6,690 nt of DNA from Klenkia sp. (GTDB taxonomy: Bacteria > Actinomycetota > Actinomycetes > Mycobacteriales > Geodermatophilaceae). The stretch covers positions 1 through 6,690 of the forward strand of contig JAOPVM010000081.1 of NCBI GenBank assembly GCA_025966215.1. Reading direction: 5' to 3'. The translations under genes and the position numbers were made by a program. Of the stretch, positions 1 to 5,956 are shown piece by piece; the first letter of the stretch is position 1, and each line of letters starts with the position of its first letter. The notes under the pieces were generated by a model. That model was not told where the DNA came from and did no database searches. It saw only the letters and a list, made by a program, of their open reading frames with translations.

Positions 1-1025
1 GCCGCAGCACCTCCGCCGTCGCCGAGCAGCACGGCTGGCCGGTCCTCGCCGAGCCCAGCAGCGGGGCCTGGGGTGCCGCCACCGCCGTCCGCGGCGGGTC
101 GCTGCTGCTGGGGTCGGGTGCCTGGGCCGACGCGCACCGGCCCGACCGGGTGCTCGTGGTCGGCCGGCCCACGCTGACCCGGCCGGTCTCGGCGCTGCTG
201 GCCGCCTCCGACGTCGTGGTCGAGACCGTCACCCCGCACCCGACCTGGCCCGACGCCGGCCGCGGCTCCTCGGCGGTGTCCGGGGTGCTGCCCGACCCGG
301 GTGCCGCGCTCGGCGGGCTCGACGTCTCCGGGCACCTGGTCGGTGACGGCTGGGCCGAGGAGTGGGCGCAGGCCGCGCTCGCGGTGGGCACCGCGGTGGA
401 CGCGGTGCTGGACGCCGAGCCCCGGCTGACCGCCGGCCGGTTGGCCCGCGACCTGGTGGCGGCACTGCCGGCCGGGGCGCTGCTGGTGCTCGGCTCGTCC
501 AACCCGGTGCGCGACGTCGACCGGCTCGCCGCCCCCCGCCAGGGGGTGACCGTGCTGGCCAACCGCGGGGTGGCCGGCATCGACGGCACGCTGTCCACCG
601 CGATCGGGGCCGCGCTGGCCCACCAGGGTGCCGGTGGTGGGCCGGCGTTCGCGCTGATGGGCGACCTGACGTTCCTGCACGACCTGCAGGGCCTGCTCAC
701 CGGGGACGGCGAGCCGGTGCCCGACCTGACCGTGGTGGTGCCCGACAACGACGGCGGCGGGATCTTCGCCCAGCTCGAGCCGGGCCGGGCCGAGCACTCC
801 GCGGGCTACCGCCGGGTCTTCGGCACCCCGCACGGCCGCGACCTGGTCTCCGTCGCCCGGGCGATGGGCTGGGCCGCCACCGCGATCAGCGACGCCGCCC
901 AGCTGGGCCCGGCCCTGGCGGCCGGGGGGCCACGGGTGGTCGTCGTCCGGGGGGACCAGCGGGCCGAGGCCGAGCTGGCCGTCCGGATCCGCGCGGTGGT
1001 CGCGGACACCCTCGGTGACGCTTGA
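1..1025 (+). CDS. menD: MenD, SEPHCHC synthase (5' end outside the window)
   Basis: This is the C-terminal 340 residues of 2-succinyl-5-enolpyruvyl-6-hydroxy-3-cyclohexene-1-carboxylate synthase. The cytosolic thiamine-diphosphate enzyme joins isochorismate and 2-oxoglutarate in menaquinone synthesis. The reading frame is open from base 3, so the first ~200 residues of a roughly 550-residue family protein lie upstream. Visible motifs, numbered from the first full codon: GWPVLAEPSSG near residues 11-21, SSNPVRD near 165-171, NRGVAGIDGTLSTAIG near 187-202 (a MenD hallmark), and the thiamine-diphosphate/metal motif running from GDLTFLHD (220-227) to NDGGGIF (249-255). All expected residues of the cofactor motif are present, so nothing suggests inactivation. 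The TGA stop lies inside the -35-like hexamer of the next gene. menF and menG nearby support the assignment. Identity is very secure; only the start is unknown. Confidence 0.96.
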   Translation, partial: RSTSAVAEQHGWPVLAEPSSGAWGAATAVRGGSLLLGSGAWADAHRPDRVLVVGRPTLTRPVSALLAASDVVVETVTPHPTWPDAGRGSSAVSGVLPDPGAALGGLDVSGHLVGDGWAEEWAQAALAVGTAVDAVLDAEPRLTAGRLARDLVAALPAGALLVLGSSNPVRDVDRLAAPRQGVTVLANRGVAGIDGTLSTAIGAALAHQGAGGGPAFALMGDLTFLHDLQGLLTGDGEPVPDLTVVVPDNDGGGIFAQLEPGRAEHSAGYRRVFGTPHGRDLVSVARAMGWAATAISDAAQLGPALAAGGPRVVVVRGDQRAEAELAVRIRAVVADTLGDA

Positions 1026-1050
1026 CTGTCGATCGGAATCGATCGATGAT
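1022..1050 (+). promoter_or_regulatory. Probable leaderless promoter with embedded GATCG palindrome, for the DUF2975-HTH cassette
   Basis: TTGACT at 1022-1027 matches the -35 consensus at five of six bases. GATGAT at 1045-1050 matches the -10 at four of six, with a 17-bp spacer. The -10 ends 6 nt before the ATG at 1057, so transcription would begin at or next to the start codon. A perfect palindrome, ATCGATCGAT (1038-1047), fills the spacer and overlaps the -10. CGATCG occurs at 1030-1035 and 1040-1045, exactly one helical turn apart, and GATCGG occurs at 1031-1036 and 1048-1053. An operator for the downstream HTH protein is an inference from position and symmetry. Confidence 0.55.
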
Positions 1051-1056
1051 CGGTGG

Positions 1057-1536
1057 ATGCTGACGACCCGCCGTGTGGTGCCCCTGCTCCGGGCCGGCCT
1101 GGTCGCGCTCTTCGCGGTGCTGGTCGTGTTCCAGGTGCTCTCGCTGCCCGGTCAGTTCAGGTCCATGGCCGAGCAGGAGCCGGACCTGGCGTACCTGCGC
1201 TGGCCGCTGACGATCGGCGCCGTGCTGGGGGTGCTGTGCGTGCAGGTCGTGCTGGTGTGCACCTGGCGGCTGCTCACCCTGGTGCAGCGGGACCGGATCT
1301 TCACCCCGGCCTCGCTCGGCTGGGTCGACGGGATCGTCTACGCCGTCGCCGGTGCGGAGCTGCTCCTGCTGGCGTTGCTGGCCTTCGTCGGTGCCACGGC
1401 GGACGACCCCGGGGTCCTCCTGCTGGTGCTGCTCGTGGCCACCGGGGTCGCCGTCCTCGGGCTGGTGGTCGTGGTGATGCGCTCGCTGCTCAAGGAGGCC
1501 ACCACGCTGCGGTCGGACCTCGACGAGGTCATCTGA
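1057..1536 (+). CDS. DUF2975 family four-helix membrane protein
   Basis: A 159-residue integral membrane protein with four hydrophobic segments, near residues 9-31, 50-73, 91-113 and 118-141. Short loops join them, and a polar, probably cytoplasmic tail follows. The segment DRIFTPASLGWVDGI (78-92) between helices 2 and 3 and the C-terminal tail LKEATTLRSDLDEVI (145-159) resemble the conserved parts of DUF2975 (YoaS-like) proteins, whose function is unknown. Such genes are commonly paired with a small YozG-type HTH gene, and that is the case here, because the TGA stop and the next ATG share one base. The ATG at 1057 is chosen over an in-frame GTG at 1015. The GTG would extend into menD and add a polar, unconserved-looking 14-residue leader, while the ATG fits the promoter spacing. 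Family assignment is from pattern recognition; a role in membrane sensing or in controlling the HTH partner is speculation. Confidence 0.82.
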   Translation: MLTTRRVVPLLRAGLVALFAVLVVFQVLSLPGQFRSMAEQEPDLAYLRWPLTIGAVLGVLCVQVVLVCTWRLLTLVQRDRIFTPASLGWVDGIVYAVAGAELLLLALLAFVGATADDPGVLLLVLLVATGVAVLGLVVVVMRSLLKEATTLRSDLDEVI

Positions 1537-1742
1537 TGTCCATCGTGGTCCGCATCGACGTGGAGCTGGCCCGCCGCAAGATGAGCGTCGGTGAGTTCGC
1601 CGACCGGGTCGGGCTCACGCCGGCCAACGTCGCGGTGCTGAAGAACGGCCGGGCCAAGGCGGTGCGGTTCAGCACCCTGGAGGCGATGTGTCGGGTGCTG
1701 GACTGCCAGCCCGGTGACCTGCTGGAGTGGGTGGACGACTGA
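1536..1742 (+). CDS. YozG-like Cro/C1-type helix-turn-helix regulator
   Basis: A 68-residue protein that is almost entirely one XRE/Cro-CI DNA-binding domain. The layout is a short beta strand (SIVVRIDVELARRK), then MSVGEFADRVGLTPANVAVLKNGRAKAVRFSTLEAMCRVLDCQPGDLL, in two parts. The first helix-turn-helix helix is SVGEFADRVG (17-26) and the recognition helix is TPANVAVLKNGRA (28-40). The final [11 protein letters not shown] is the usual end of YozG-like (COG3655) regulators. There is no sensor domain, so any signal must come from a partner. The ATG overlaps the stop of the DUF2975 gene (TGATG), indicating translational coupling and co-transcription. It probably regulates its own cassette through the palindrome at 1038-1047, which is inferred. 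A toxin-antitoxin antitoxin is a less likely alternative, because the neighbour is a membrane protein of known pairing rather than a toxin fold. Confidence 0.88.
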   Translation: MSIVVRIDVELARRKMSVGEFADRVGLTPANVAVLKNGRAKAVRFSTLEAMCRVLDCQPGDLLEWVDD

Positions 1743-2554
1743 ACGCCGACCTCGCCGCCCGGCTGGTGGCCCGTGCGTTCCCGCGGTGGGCCGACCTGCC
1801 GGTGCGCGAGGTGCAGCCGCAGGGCCACGACCACCGCACGTTCCGGCTGGGCGAGGAGCTCACCGTCCGGCTGCCGAGCGCCCCGGAGTACGTGCCGCAG
1901 CTGGCCAAGGAGGTGCGCTGGCTCCCGCACCTGGCCGCCCACCTGCCGTTCCCGGTGCCCGAGGTGGTCGCCGTCGCCGAGCCCACGCCGGACTTCCCGC
2001 TGCCGTGGTCGGTGCGCCGGTGGCTGACCGGCGACGTGGCCTCCCGGGCCCGTCCCGACCCGGTGGTGTTCGCCGGTGACCTCGCCGCCGCGCTGGTCGC
2101 GCTGCGGGGCGTCCCGGCCGCCGGCGGACCCCCGCCGGGTGGGCACAGCGCACACCGCGGCGGGCCGCTCGCGCACTACGCCGACGAGGCCCGGACGGCG
2201 GTCGACGCGCTGCCCGACGGTCTGCGGGCCACCGCGCACGCCGTGCTGGACGAGGCGCTGGCCAGCACCTGGACGGCCGACCCCGTCTGGTTCCACGGCG
2301 ACGTCGCGGTGGACGACCTGCTGGTGCGGGACGGTCGGTTGGCCGGGCTGCTGGACCTCGGGTGTTCCGGGGTGGGCGACCCGGCCTGCGACGTCGTCCC
2401 GGCCTGGACGCTGTTCGAGGGCCCCAGCCGGGCGGTGTTCCGGGAGGGCCTCGAGCTCGACGAGGACACCTGGGCGCGGGGCCGCGGCTGGGCGCTGTGG
2501 AAGGCGGCGATCACCCCGGGGGCGGAGGACGGCGTCCGGGCGGTCTGCGCCTAG
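1727..2554 (+). CDS. Aminoglycoside-phosphotransferase-fold protein with altered catalytic loop
   Basis: A 275-residue member of the APH/choline-kinase fold family, in a subgroup annotated as aminoglycoside phosphotransferase although substrates are usually unknown. Visible landmarks are [13 protein letters not shown] (39-51, nucleotide-binding strands), [19 protein letters not shown] (61-79), WSVRRWLTG (94-102), [18 protein letters not shown] (188-205, catalytic loop), [13 protein letters not shown] (210-222, metal-binding DFG-like site) and [12 protein letters not shown] (249-260). H190, D192 and D210 are kept, but the Asn normally five residues after the catalytic Asp is D197. The N of an expected G-x-D-N motif is H36. 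The C-terminus is short after the [10 protein letters not shown] motif. The GTG at 1727 overlaps the HTH gene by 16 nt and has only a poor Shine-Dalgarno, so the exact start is uncertain. A real resistance function should not be assumed. Confidence 0.85.
   Translation: MGGRLNADLAARLVARAFPRWADLPVREVQPQGHDHRTFRLGEELTVRLPSAPEYVPQLAKEVRWLPHLAAHLPFPVPEVVAVAEPTPDFPLPWSVRRWLTGDVASRARPDPVVFAGDLAAALVALRGVPAAGGPPPGGHSAHRGGPLAHYADEARTAVDALPDGLRATAHAVLDEALASTWTADPVWFHGDVAVDDLLVRDGRLAGLLDLGCSGVGDPACDVVPAWTLFEGPSRAVFREGLELDEDTWARGRGWALWKAAITPGAEDGVRAVCA
2551..2554. other. CTAG tetranucleotide giving both convergent genes their TAG stop
   Basis: Bases 2552-2554 are the TAG stop of the APH-fold gene on the + strand, and the complement of 2551-2553 is the TAG stop of menF on the - strand. 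The two coding regions therefore overlap by four bases with no intergenic space. No terminator hairpin can lie between them, so transcripts must end inside the opposite gene or overlap. Confidence 0.9.
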
Positions 2555-3810
2555 TCCTCCAGCGCGGCCTGGAAGGCGGCCAGCTTGTTCTGGGTCTCGG
2601 CGAGCTCGGCGGCCGGGTCGGAGCCCGCGACGATGCCGCAGCCGGCGAACAGCCGAGCCTGGGCGCCACCGTCGGCCCCGGTGAGCTGGGCGCAGCGCAG
2701 CGCCAGCCCGAACTCGCCGTCGCCCGCGGCGTCCAGCCAGCCCACCGGGCCGGCGTACCGGCCGCGGTCCATGCCCTCCAGCTCGGCGATCAGCGCGGCG
2801 GCCACCGGGGTGGGCGTGCCGCAGACGGCGGCGGTGGGGTGTACGGCGGCGACCAGGTCGAGCAGGCCGGCGGGGGAGTCGGCCCGCTGGGTGCCGCGCA
2901 GGTCGGTGGCCAGGTGCCGCACGTTGGGCAGCGTGAGCAGCTGCGGGCCGGCCGGCACGTCCAGGGTGGCGCAGAACGGGCCCAGCGTGGCGACCAGGGA
3001 GGCCACCGCGTACTCGTGCTCGGCCAGGTCCTTGCCGGAGTGGGTGAGGGCGTCGGCCAGCCGGTCGTCCTCGGCGCCCGCGCCGCGCGACGTCGTCCCG
3101 GCCAGCACCCGGGAGGACAGCTCCCGCCCGGTGCGCCGCAGCAGCAGTTCGGGGGTGGCGCCGAGCAGCCCGTCCACGGAGAAGGTCCAGCAGTCGGGGA
3201 ACCGGGCGGCCAGCCGCAGCAGCAGCCGGCGGGGGTCCAGCGGGTGGTCGGCGGTGACCAGCAGGTCGCGGGCCAGCACCACCTTGTCCAGCTCGCCGGC
3301 GTCGATCCGGGCCACCGCCCGGGCCACCGCGCCGCACCAGGTCACCGGGTCCAGCGCGCCGTCGGCGTAGGCCAGCTGCCCGATGGAGGTGTCGGCCTCC
3401 TGCCCGGAGGTCTCGAACACCGGGCGGTCCAGCGCGTCCCCGGTCGTGGTCACCCAGGTCTGACCGCCGCGCCGGCCGACGACGACCTCGGGGACGACGA
3501 AGACCGACGTCCCCGCGGTCGGGTCGAAGGCGATCGAGGCGAACACCACCGGGCCGGAACCGGGGACGGCCACCGGGTCCACGACCTCGGTACGGGCGCA
3601 CCGCGCGAGCCACCACTCCTGGGCCCGGGCGAGGGCGTCGGGGCCGGAGACCTCGAGCCGGTCGGCCTCGCCCCAGCCCACCAGGCCCTCGCCGCGGCGC
3701 ACCCAGGAGACCGCGCCCTCGACGGGCAGCAGGTTCAGCAGGGGGGTGCGGCGGGCGCCCAGCGGGGTCGTGACCACGACGTCCGTCGTCGTCGCGGCCA
3801 CCGTGCTCAC
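2551..3810 (-). CDS. menF: Isochorismate synthase MenF
   Basis: A 419-residue chorismate-binding enzyme that converts chorismate to isochorismate, the committed step into menaquinone. The catalytic domain fills roughly residues 155-415. K176 in LDKVVLARD corresponds to the general-base Lys of EntC/MenF, and E221 in [10 protein letters not shown] to the general acid. LAGTTSRG (236-243), [10 protein letters not shown] (260-269), [10 protein letters not shown] (324-333) and GRYAGPVGW (350-358) follow. The C-terminal block [19 protein letters not shown], with ETQNKL after it (385-410), holds the Mg-binding Glu residues. The GTG start (complement 3810-3808) yields the normal family length; a second GTG lies three codons in. 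A -10-like TACTCT sits 7 nt before the start. It diverges from menG across 39 bp and converges on the APH-fold gene with shared stops. By sequence it could also be called EntC/DhbC-like and supply siderophore synthesis, but the locus favours menaquinone. Confidence 0.95.
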   Translation of the reverse strand: MSTVAATTTDVVVTTPLGARRTPLLNLLPVEGAVSWVRRGEGLVGWGEADRLEVSGPDALARAQEWWLARCARTEVVDPVAVPGSGPVVFASIAFDPTAGTSVFVVPEVVVGRRGGQTWVTTTGDALDRPVFETSGQEADTSIGQLAYADGALDPVTWCGAVARAVARIDAGELDKVVLARDLLVTADHPLDPRRLLLRLAARFPDCWTFSVDGLLGATPELLLRRTGRELSSRVLAGTTSRGAGAEDDRLADALTHSGKDLAEHEYAVASLVATLGPFCATLDVPAGPQLLTLPNVRHLATDLRGTQRADSPAGLLDLVAAVHPTAAVCGTPTPVAAALIAELEGMDRGRYAGPVGWLDAAGDGEFGLALRCAQLTGADGGAQARLFAGCGIVAGSDPAAELAETQNKLAAFQAALED

Positions 3811-3812
3811 CC

Positions 3813-3841
3813 CTGCCAGAGTAGGAGCACCGCCGTATCGT
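3813..3841 (+). promoter_or_regulatory. Probable leaderless promoter of menG
   Basis: TATCGT at 3836-3841 fits the actinobacterial TAnnnT -10 pattern. CTGCCA at 3813-3818 matches the -35 consensus TTGACA at four of six bases, with a 17-bp spacer. Eight bases separate the -10 from the GTG at 3850, so the start site would fall at or one base before the start codon. There is no purine-rich Shine-Dalgarno at a useful distance. Confidence 0.5.
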
Positions 3842-3847
3842 CGTCGG
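3818..3847 (-). promoter_or_regulatory. Probable leaderless promoter of menF
   Basis: Read on the - strand, TACTCT (complement of 3818-3823) is a good TAnnnT -10 located 7 nt before the GTG start at 3810. The -35 is weak: CCGACG (complement of 3842-3847) at 18 bp matches three of six bases. The -10 shares base 3818 with the menG -35, and the two promoters occupy the same DNA on opposite strands. Confidence 0.45.
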
Positions 3848-3849
3848 GC

Positions 3850-4560
3850 GTGAGCGCAGGAGATCGGACACAGGGCTACCGGGCCACGCTGGACAAGCGG
3901 CCCGCCGAGGTCGCCGCCATGTTCGACGGGGTCGCCGGCAAGTACGACCTCACCAACACCGTGCTCTCCGGCGGGCTGGACGCTGGCTGGCGCCGGGCCA
4001 CCCGCGAGGCCCTCGGCGCGCGCCCAGGCCAGACCGTGCTCGACGTGGCCGCCGGCACCGGGGTCTCCACCGTCGAGCTCGCCTCCGGCGGGGTCACCGC
4101 CATCGCCTGCGACTTCTCCCTGGGCATGCTGCGTGCGGGTTCCGGGAGGGACGTGCCGTTCCTGGCCGGGGACGCGATGGCGCTGCCGCTGGCCGACGAG
4201 AGCGTGGACGGCGTCGTCATCTCCTTCGGCCTGCGCAACGTGGCCGACCCCGACGCAGCGCTGCGCGAGTTCCGCCGGGTCACCCGCCCGGGCGGCACGC
4301 TGGTGGTCTGCGAGTTCTCCAGTCCCACCTGGTCGCCGTTGCGCACCGTCTACACCGAGTACCTGATGAAGGCGCTGCCCCGGGTGGCCACCGCGGTCAG
4401 CAGCAACCCCGACGCCTACGTCTACCTGGCCGAGTCGATCCGGGCCTGGCCCGCGCAGCCGGTGATGGCCGGCAAGCTCCAGGACGCCGGCTGGTCCGAC
4501 GTGGCCTGGCGCGACCTGACCGGCGGGATCGTCGCGCTGCACCGGGGTACCCGGGTCTGA
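3850..4560 (+). CDS. menG: Demethylmenaquinone methyltransferase MenG (UbiE family)
   Basis: A 236-residue class I SAM-dependent methyltransferase that carries out the last core step of menaquinone synthesis, C-methylation of demethylmenaquinone at the membrane surface. It carries both UbiE family signatures: [13 protein letters not shown] (24-36) and [21 protein letters not shown] (129-149, given here by its ends and pattern). SAM motif I is VLDVAAGTG (63-71), the acidic residue at the end of strand 2 is in CDFS (87-90), and GDAMALPL (107-114) follows. [16 protein letters not shown] (186-201) is the usual C-terminal family block. The GTG start at 3850 gives [18 protein letters not shown] at the N-terminus, where actinobacterial homologues begin. 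The frame stays open far upstream only because it runs antisense through menF. A 38-bp gap leads to the MenJ-like gene. Identification is secure. Confidence 0.96.
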   Translation: MSAGDRTQGYRATLDKRPAEVAAMFDGVAGKYDLTNTVLSGGLDAGWRRATREALGARPGQTVLDVAAGTGVSTVELASGGVTAIACDFSLGMLRAGSGRDVPFLAGDAMALPLADESVDGVVISFGLRNVADPDAALREFRRVTRPGGTLVVCEFSSPTWSPLRTVYTEYLMKALPRVATAVSSNPDAYVYLAESIRAWPAQPVMAGKLQDAGWSDVAWRDLTGGIVALHRGTRV

Positions 4561-4586
4561 GCCGCCGCGCGCCGGGCCGACGCACC

Positions 4587-4592
4587 TACGAT
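4587..4592 (+). promoter_or_regulatory. -10-like element for a leaderless menJ transcript
   Basis: TACGAT is a strong match to the TAnnnT -10 pattern and ends 6 nt before the GTG start at 4599. No convincing -35 lies 16-19 bp upstream, where the DNA is almost pure G+C. No Shine-Dalgarno precedes the start. This suggests that the reductase gene can be transcribed on its own, in addition to any read-through from menG. Confidence 0.5.
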
Positions 4593-4598
4593 CGGCCG

Positions 4599-5861
4599 GT
4601 GCTCCTCCCCACCGGTCGCCGTGCCGACGTCGTCGTCGTGGGGGCCGGCCCGGCCGGGTCCAGCGCGGCCTGGTGGCTGGCGTCGTCCGGGCTGGACGTG
4701 GTGGTGCTGGAGAAGGCGCACTTCCCGCGGGAGAAGGTCTGCGGCGACGGGCTGACCCCCCGCGGGGTGGCCGCGCTGCACGCGATGGGCGTGGACACCT
4801 CCGACGGGTGGGTGCGGCACCGCGGGTTGCGGGTGTTCGGTGGTGGTCAGGTGACCGAGGTCGACTGGCCGGAGCTGTCGCACTGGCCCGGCTACGGGCT
4901 GATCCGCACCCGCGCCGACCTCGACGACACCCTCGCCCGGCACGCGGCGTCCGCCGGAGCGCAGGTGCACCACGGCGTCACCGTCACCGAGCCGCTGCTC
5001 GACGACGCCGGCCGGGTGGCCGGGGTGCGCGCCCAGGTCGGGCCGGACAAGGAACCGGCCACCTGGCACGCCTCGCTGGTGGTCTCCGCCGAGGGGCTCT
5101 CCGGTCGCTTGGCGAAGTCCCTGGGGCTGAACCGGCGCACCGACCTGCCGCTCGGTGTCGCCGTCCGGCAGTACGTGCCGACGCCGCGCGCCGCCGACCC
5201 GTACCTCGACATCTCCTTCGACCTCACCGACCGCGGGCCGGATGCTGCGTCCATGCCCGGCTACGGCTGGCTGTTCCCGATGGGCGACGGGACGGCGAAC
5301 GTCGGGTTCGGCTTCCTGGACACCCGGCGCACCGCCGACGACGACGCCCGCACGGTCTACCGCCGCTGGCTGCAGACCCTGCCGCCGGAGTGGGAGCTCG
5401 ACGTCGACGCGGCCACCCCGCTGCGCGGTGCCGGGTTGCCCACCTCGCTGTCCCGCCGGCCGGCCTACACCCGCGGCCTGGTGCTGGTGGGTGACTCCGC
5501 GGGCTCGGTCAACCCGTTCAACGGCGAGGGCATCAGCTACGCCATGGAGACCGGGCGGACGGCGGCCGAGGTCGCGATCGAGGCCCTGGCGCGCCCCGAG
5601 GGACCGGCCCGCGAGGCCGTCCTGCGCCGCTACCCGCAACTGCTGCGGGACGCCTACGGCGGCCACCACCGGCTGGGCGCGGGGTTCCTCGCCCTGCTCG
5701 CCCGCCCGGAGTTCACCCGGTTCGCCCTGGCCCACGGGCTCAAGCGCCCGGCACTGGTCCGCGTGGCGCTGCGGCTGATGGGCAACCTGCACGACGGCCG
5801 GGACGGCGACGCCGTCGACCGCACCATCGCCGTCCTCAGCACGGTCCTCCCCGCCGCCTGA
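4599..5861 (+). CDS. menJ: Geranylgeranyl-reductase-family FAD oxidoreductase, probable menaquinone reductase MenJ
   Basis: A 420-residue flavoprotein of the geranylgeranyl reductase family. In mycobacteria the relative MenJ saturates one isoprene unit of the menaquinone tail, and the position directly after menG suggests the same substrate here. The N-terminal FAD site is DVVVVGAGPAGSSAAWWLA (10-28), with the strand-2 acidic residue in VVVLEKA (34-40). KVCGDGLTPRGV (46-57) is the conserved family block containing Cys48. VVSAEGLSGRLA (161-172) replaces the usual ADG-x-S with AEG. YGWLFPMGDG (222-231) and VLVGDSAGSVNPFNGEGISYA (295-315, given by its pattern GDSAG...GEGI) form the second FAD-contact region. 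There is no signal peptide, so it is probably a peripheral membrane enzyme. The GTG at 4599 places GxGxxG at the normal distance from the start. A role in saturating archaeal-type or carotenoid-precursor prenyl chains cannot be excluded. Confidence 0.88.
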   Translation: MLLPTGRRADVVVVGAGPAGSSAAWWLASSGLDVVVLEKAHFPREKVCGDGLTPRGVAALHAMGVDTSDGWVRHRGLRVFGGGQVTEVDWPELSHWPGYGLIRTRADLDDTLARHAASAGAQVHHGVTVTEPLLDDAGRVAGVRAQVGPDKEPATWHASLVVSAEGLSGRLAKSLGLNRRTDLPLGVAVRQYVPTPRAADPYLDISFDLTDRGPDAASMPGYGWLFPMGDGTANVGFGFLDTRRTADDDARTVYRRWLQTLPPEWELDVDAATPLRGAGLPTSLSRRPAYTRGLVLVGDSAGSVNPFNGEGISYAMETGRTAAEVAIEALARPEGPAREAVLRRYPQLLRDAYGGHHRLGAGFLALLARPEFTRFALAHGLKRPALVRVALRLMGNLHDGRDGDAVDRTIAVLSTVLPAA

Positions 5862-5921
5862 CGACTCCCGCGGTGAGGGTGCCCTGAGTTGCGCCACGCC
5901 CACCGGGGTCGGCTTCCGTTT

Positions 5922-5955
5922 CGTGTGACCGGCGGCATAGGGTCGAACTCACACG
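5922..5955. repeat. Widely spaced inverted repeat CGTGTGA / TCACACG around the nuo promoter
   Basis: CGTGTGA (5922-5928) and TCACACG (5949-5955) are perfect 7-bp inverted arms separated by 20 bp. The interval contains the proposed -10 of the nuo promoter. The arms share the TGTGA/TCACA core with the Rex-type operator just downstream, and the two TCACA cores (5949 and 5970) lie 21 bp apart, close to two helical turns. It may be a second, weaker binding site or half-sites for the same repressor. This is inference. Confidence 0.45.
5938..5943 (+). promoter_or_regulatory. Possible -10 element of the nuo operon promoter
   Basis: TAGGGT fits TAnnnT and is the best such hexamer in the menJ-nuoA gap. 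It would start transcription near 5950, leaving a leader of about 50 nt and placing the Rex-type palindrome at about +8 to +27, a natural position for repression. No good -35 is visible 16-19 bp upstream, so the promoter is tentative and may rely on an activator or another sigma factor. Confidence 0.3.
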
Positions 5956-5956
5956 T

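Noticed and set aside
1015..1056. Earlier GTG start for the DUF2975 protein
   Set aside because: It would overlap menD and cover the promoter and palindrome with a polar 14-residue leader. The ATG at 1057 starts close to the first membrane helix.
1536..1742. HTH gene as the antitoxin of a toxin-antitoxin pair
   Set aside because: The neighbours are a four-helix membrane protein and a large kinase-fold protein. The pairing matches the YozG/DUF2975 arrangement, and no toxin domain is visible.
2362..3849. N-terminal extension of menG to 732 residues
   Set aside because: The added part is antisense to menF and has low-complexity Gly/Gln/Arg composition. Homology begins at the GTG at 3850.
1529..3871. 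780-codon open frame on the - strand
   Set aside because: It is composed of Arg/Gly/Pro-rich low-complexity translation, runs antisense to the HTH and kinase-fold genes and through menF out of frame. It is a by-product of high GC content.
3811..4542. N-terminal extension of menF to 663 residues
   Set aside because: The extra 244 codons run antisense through menG and show no domain. The GTG at 3810 gives the normal family length and has a promoter-like element in front.
5871..5886. Terminator hairpin after menJ (AGGG-TG-CCCT)
   Set aside because: The 4-bp stem with a 2-nt loop is too small, and no T-run follows.
4422..5903. 493-codon open frame on the - strand opposite menJ
   Set aside because: It is the antisense shadow of a clear FAD enzyme, with no family motif and biased composition.
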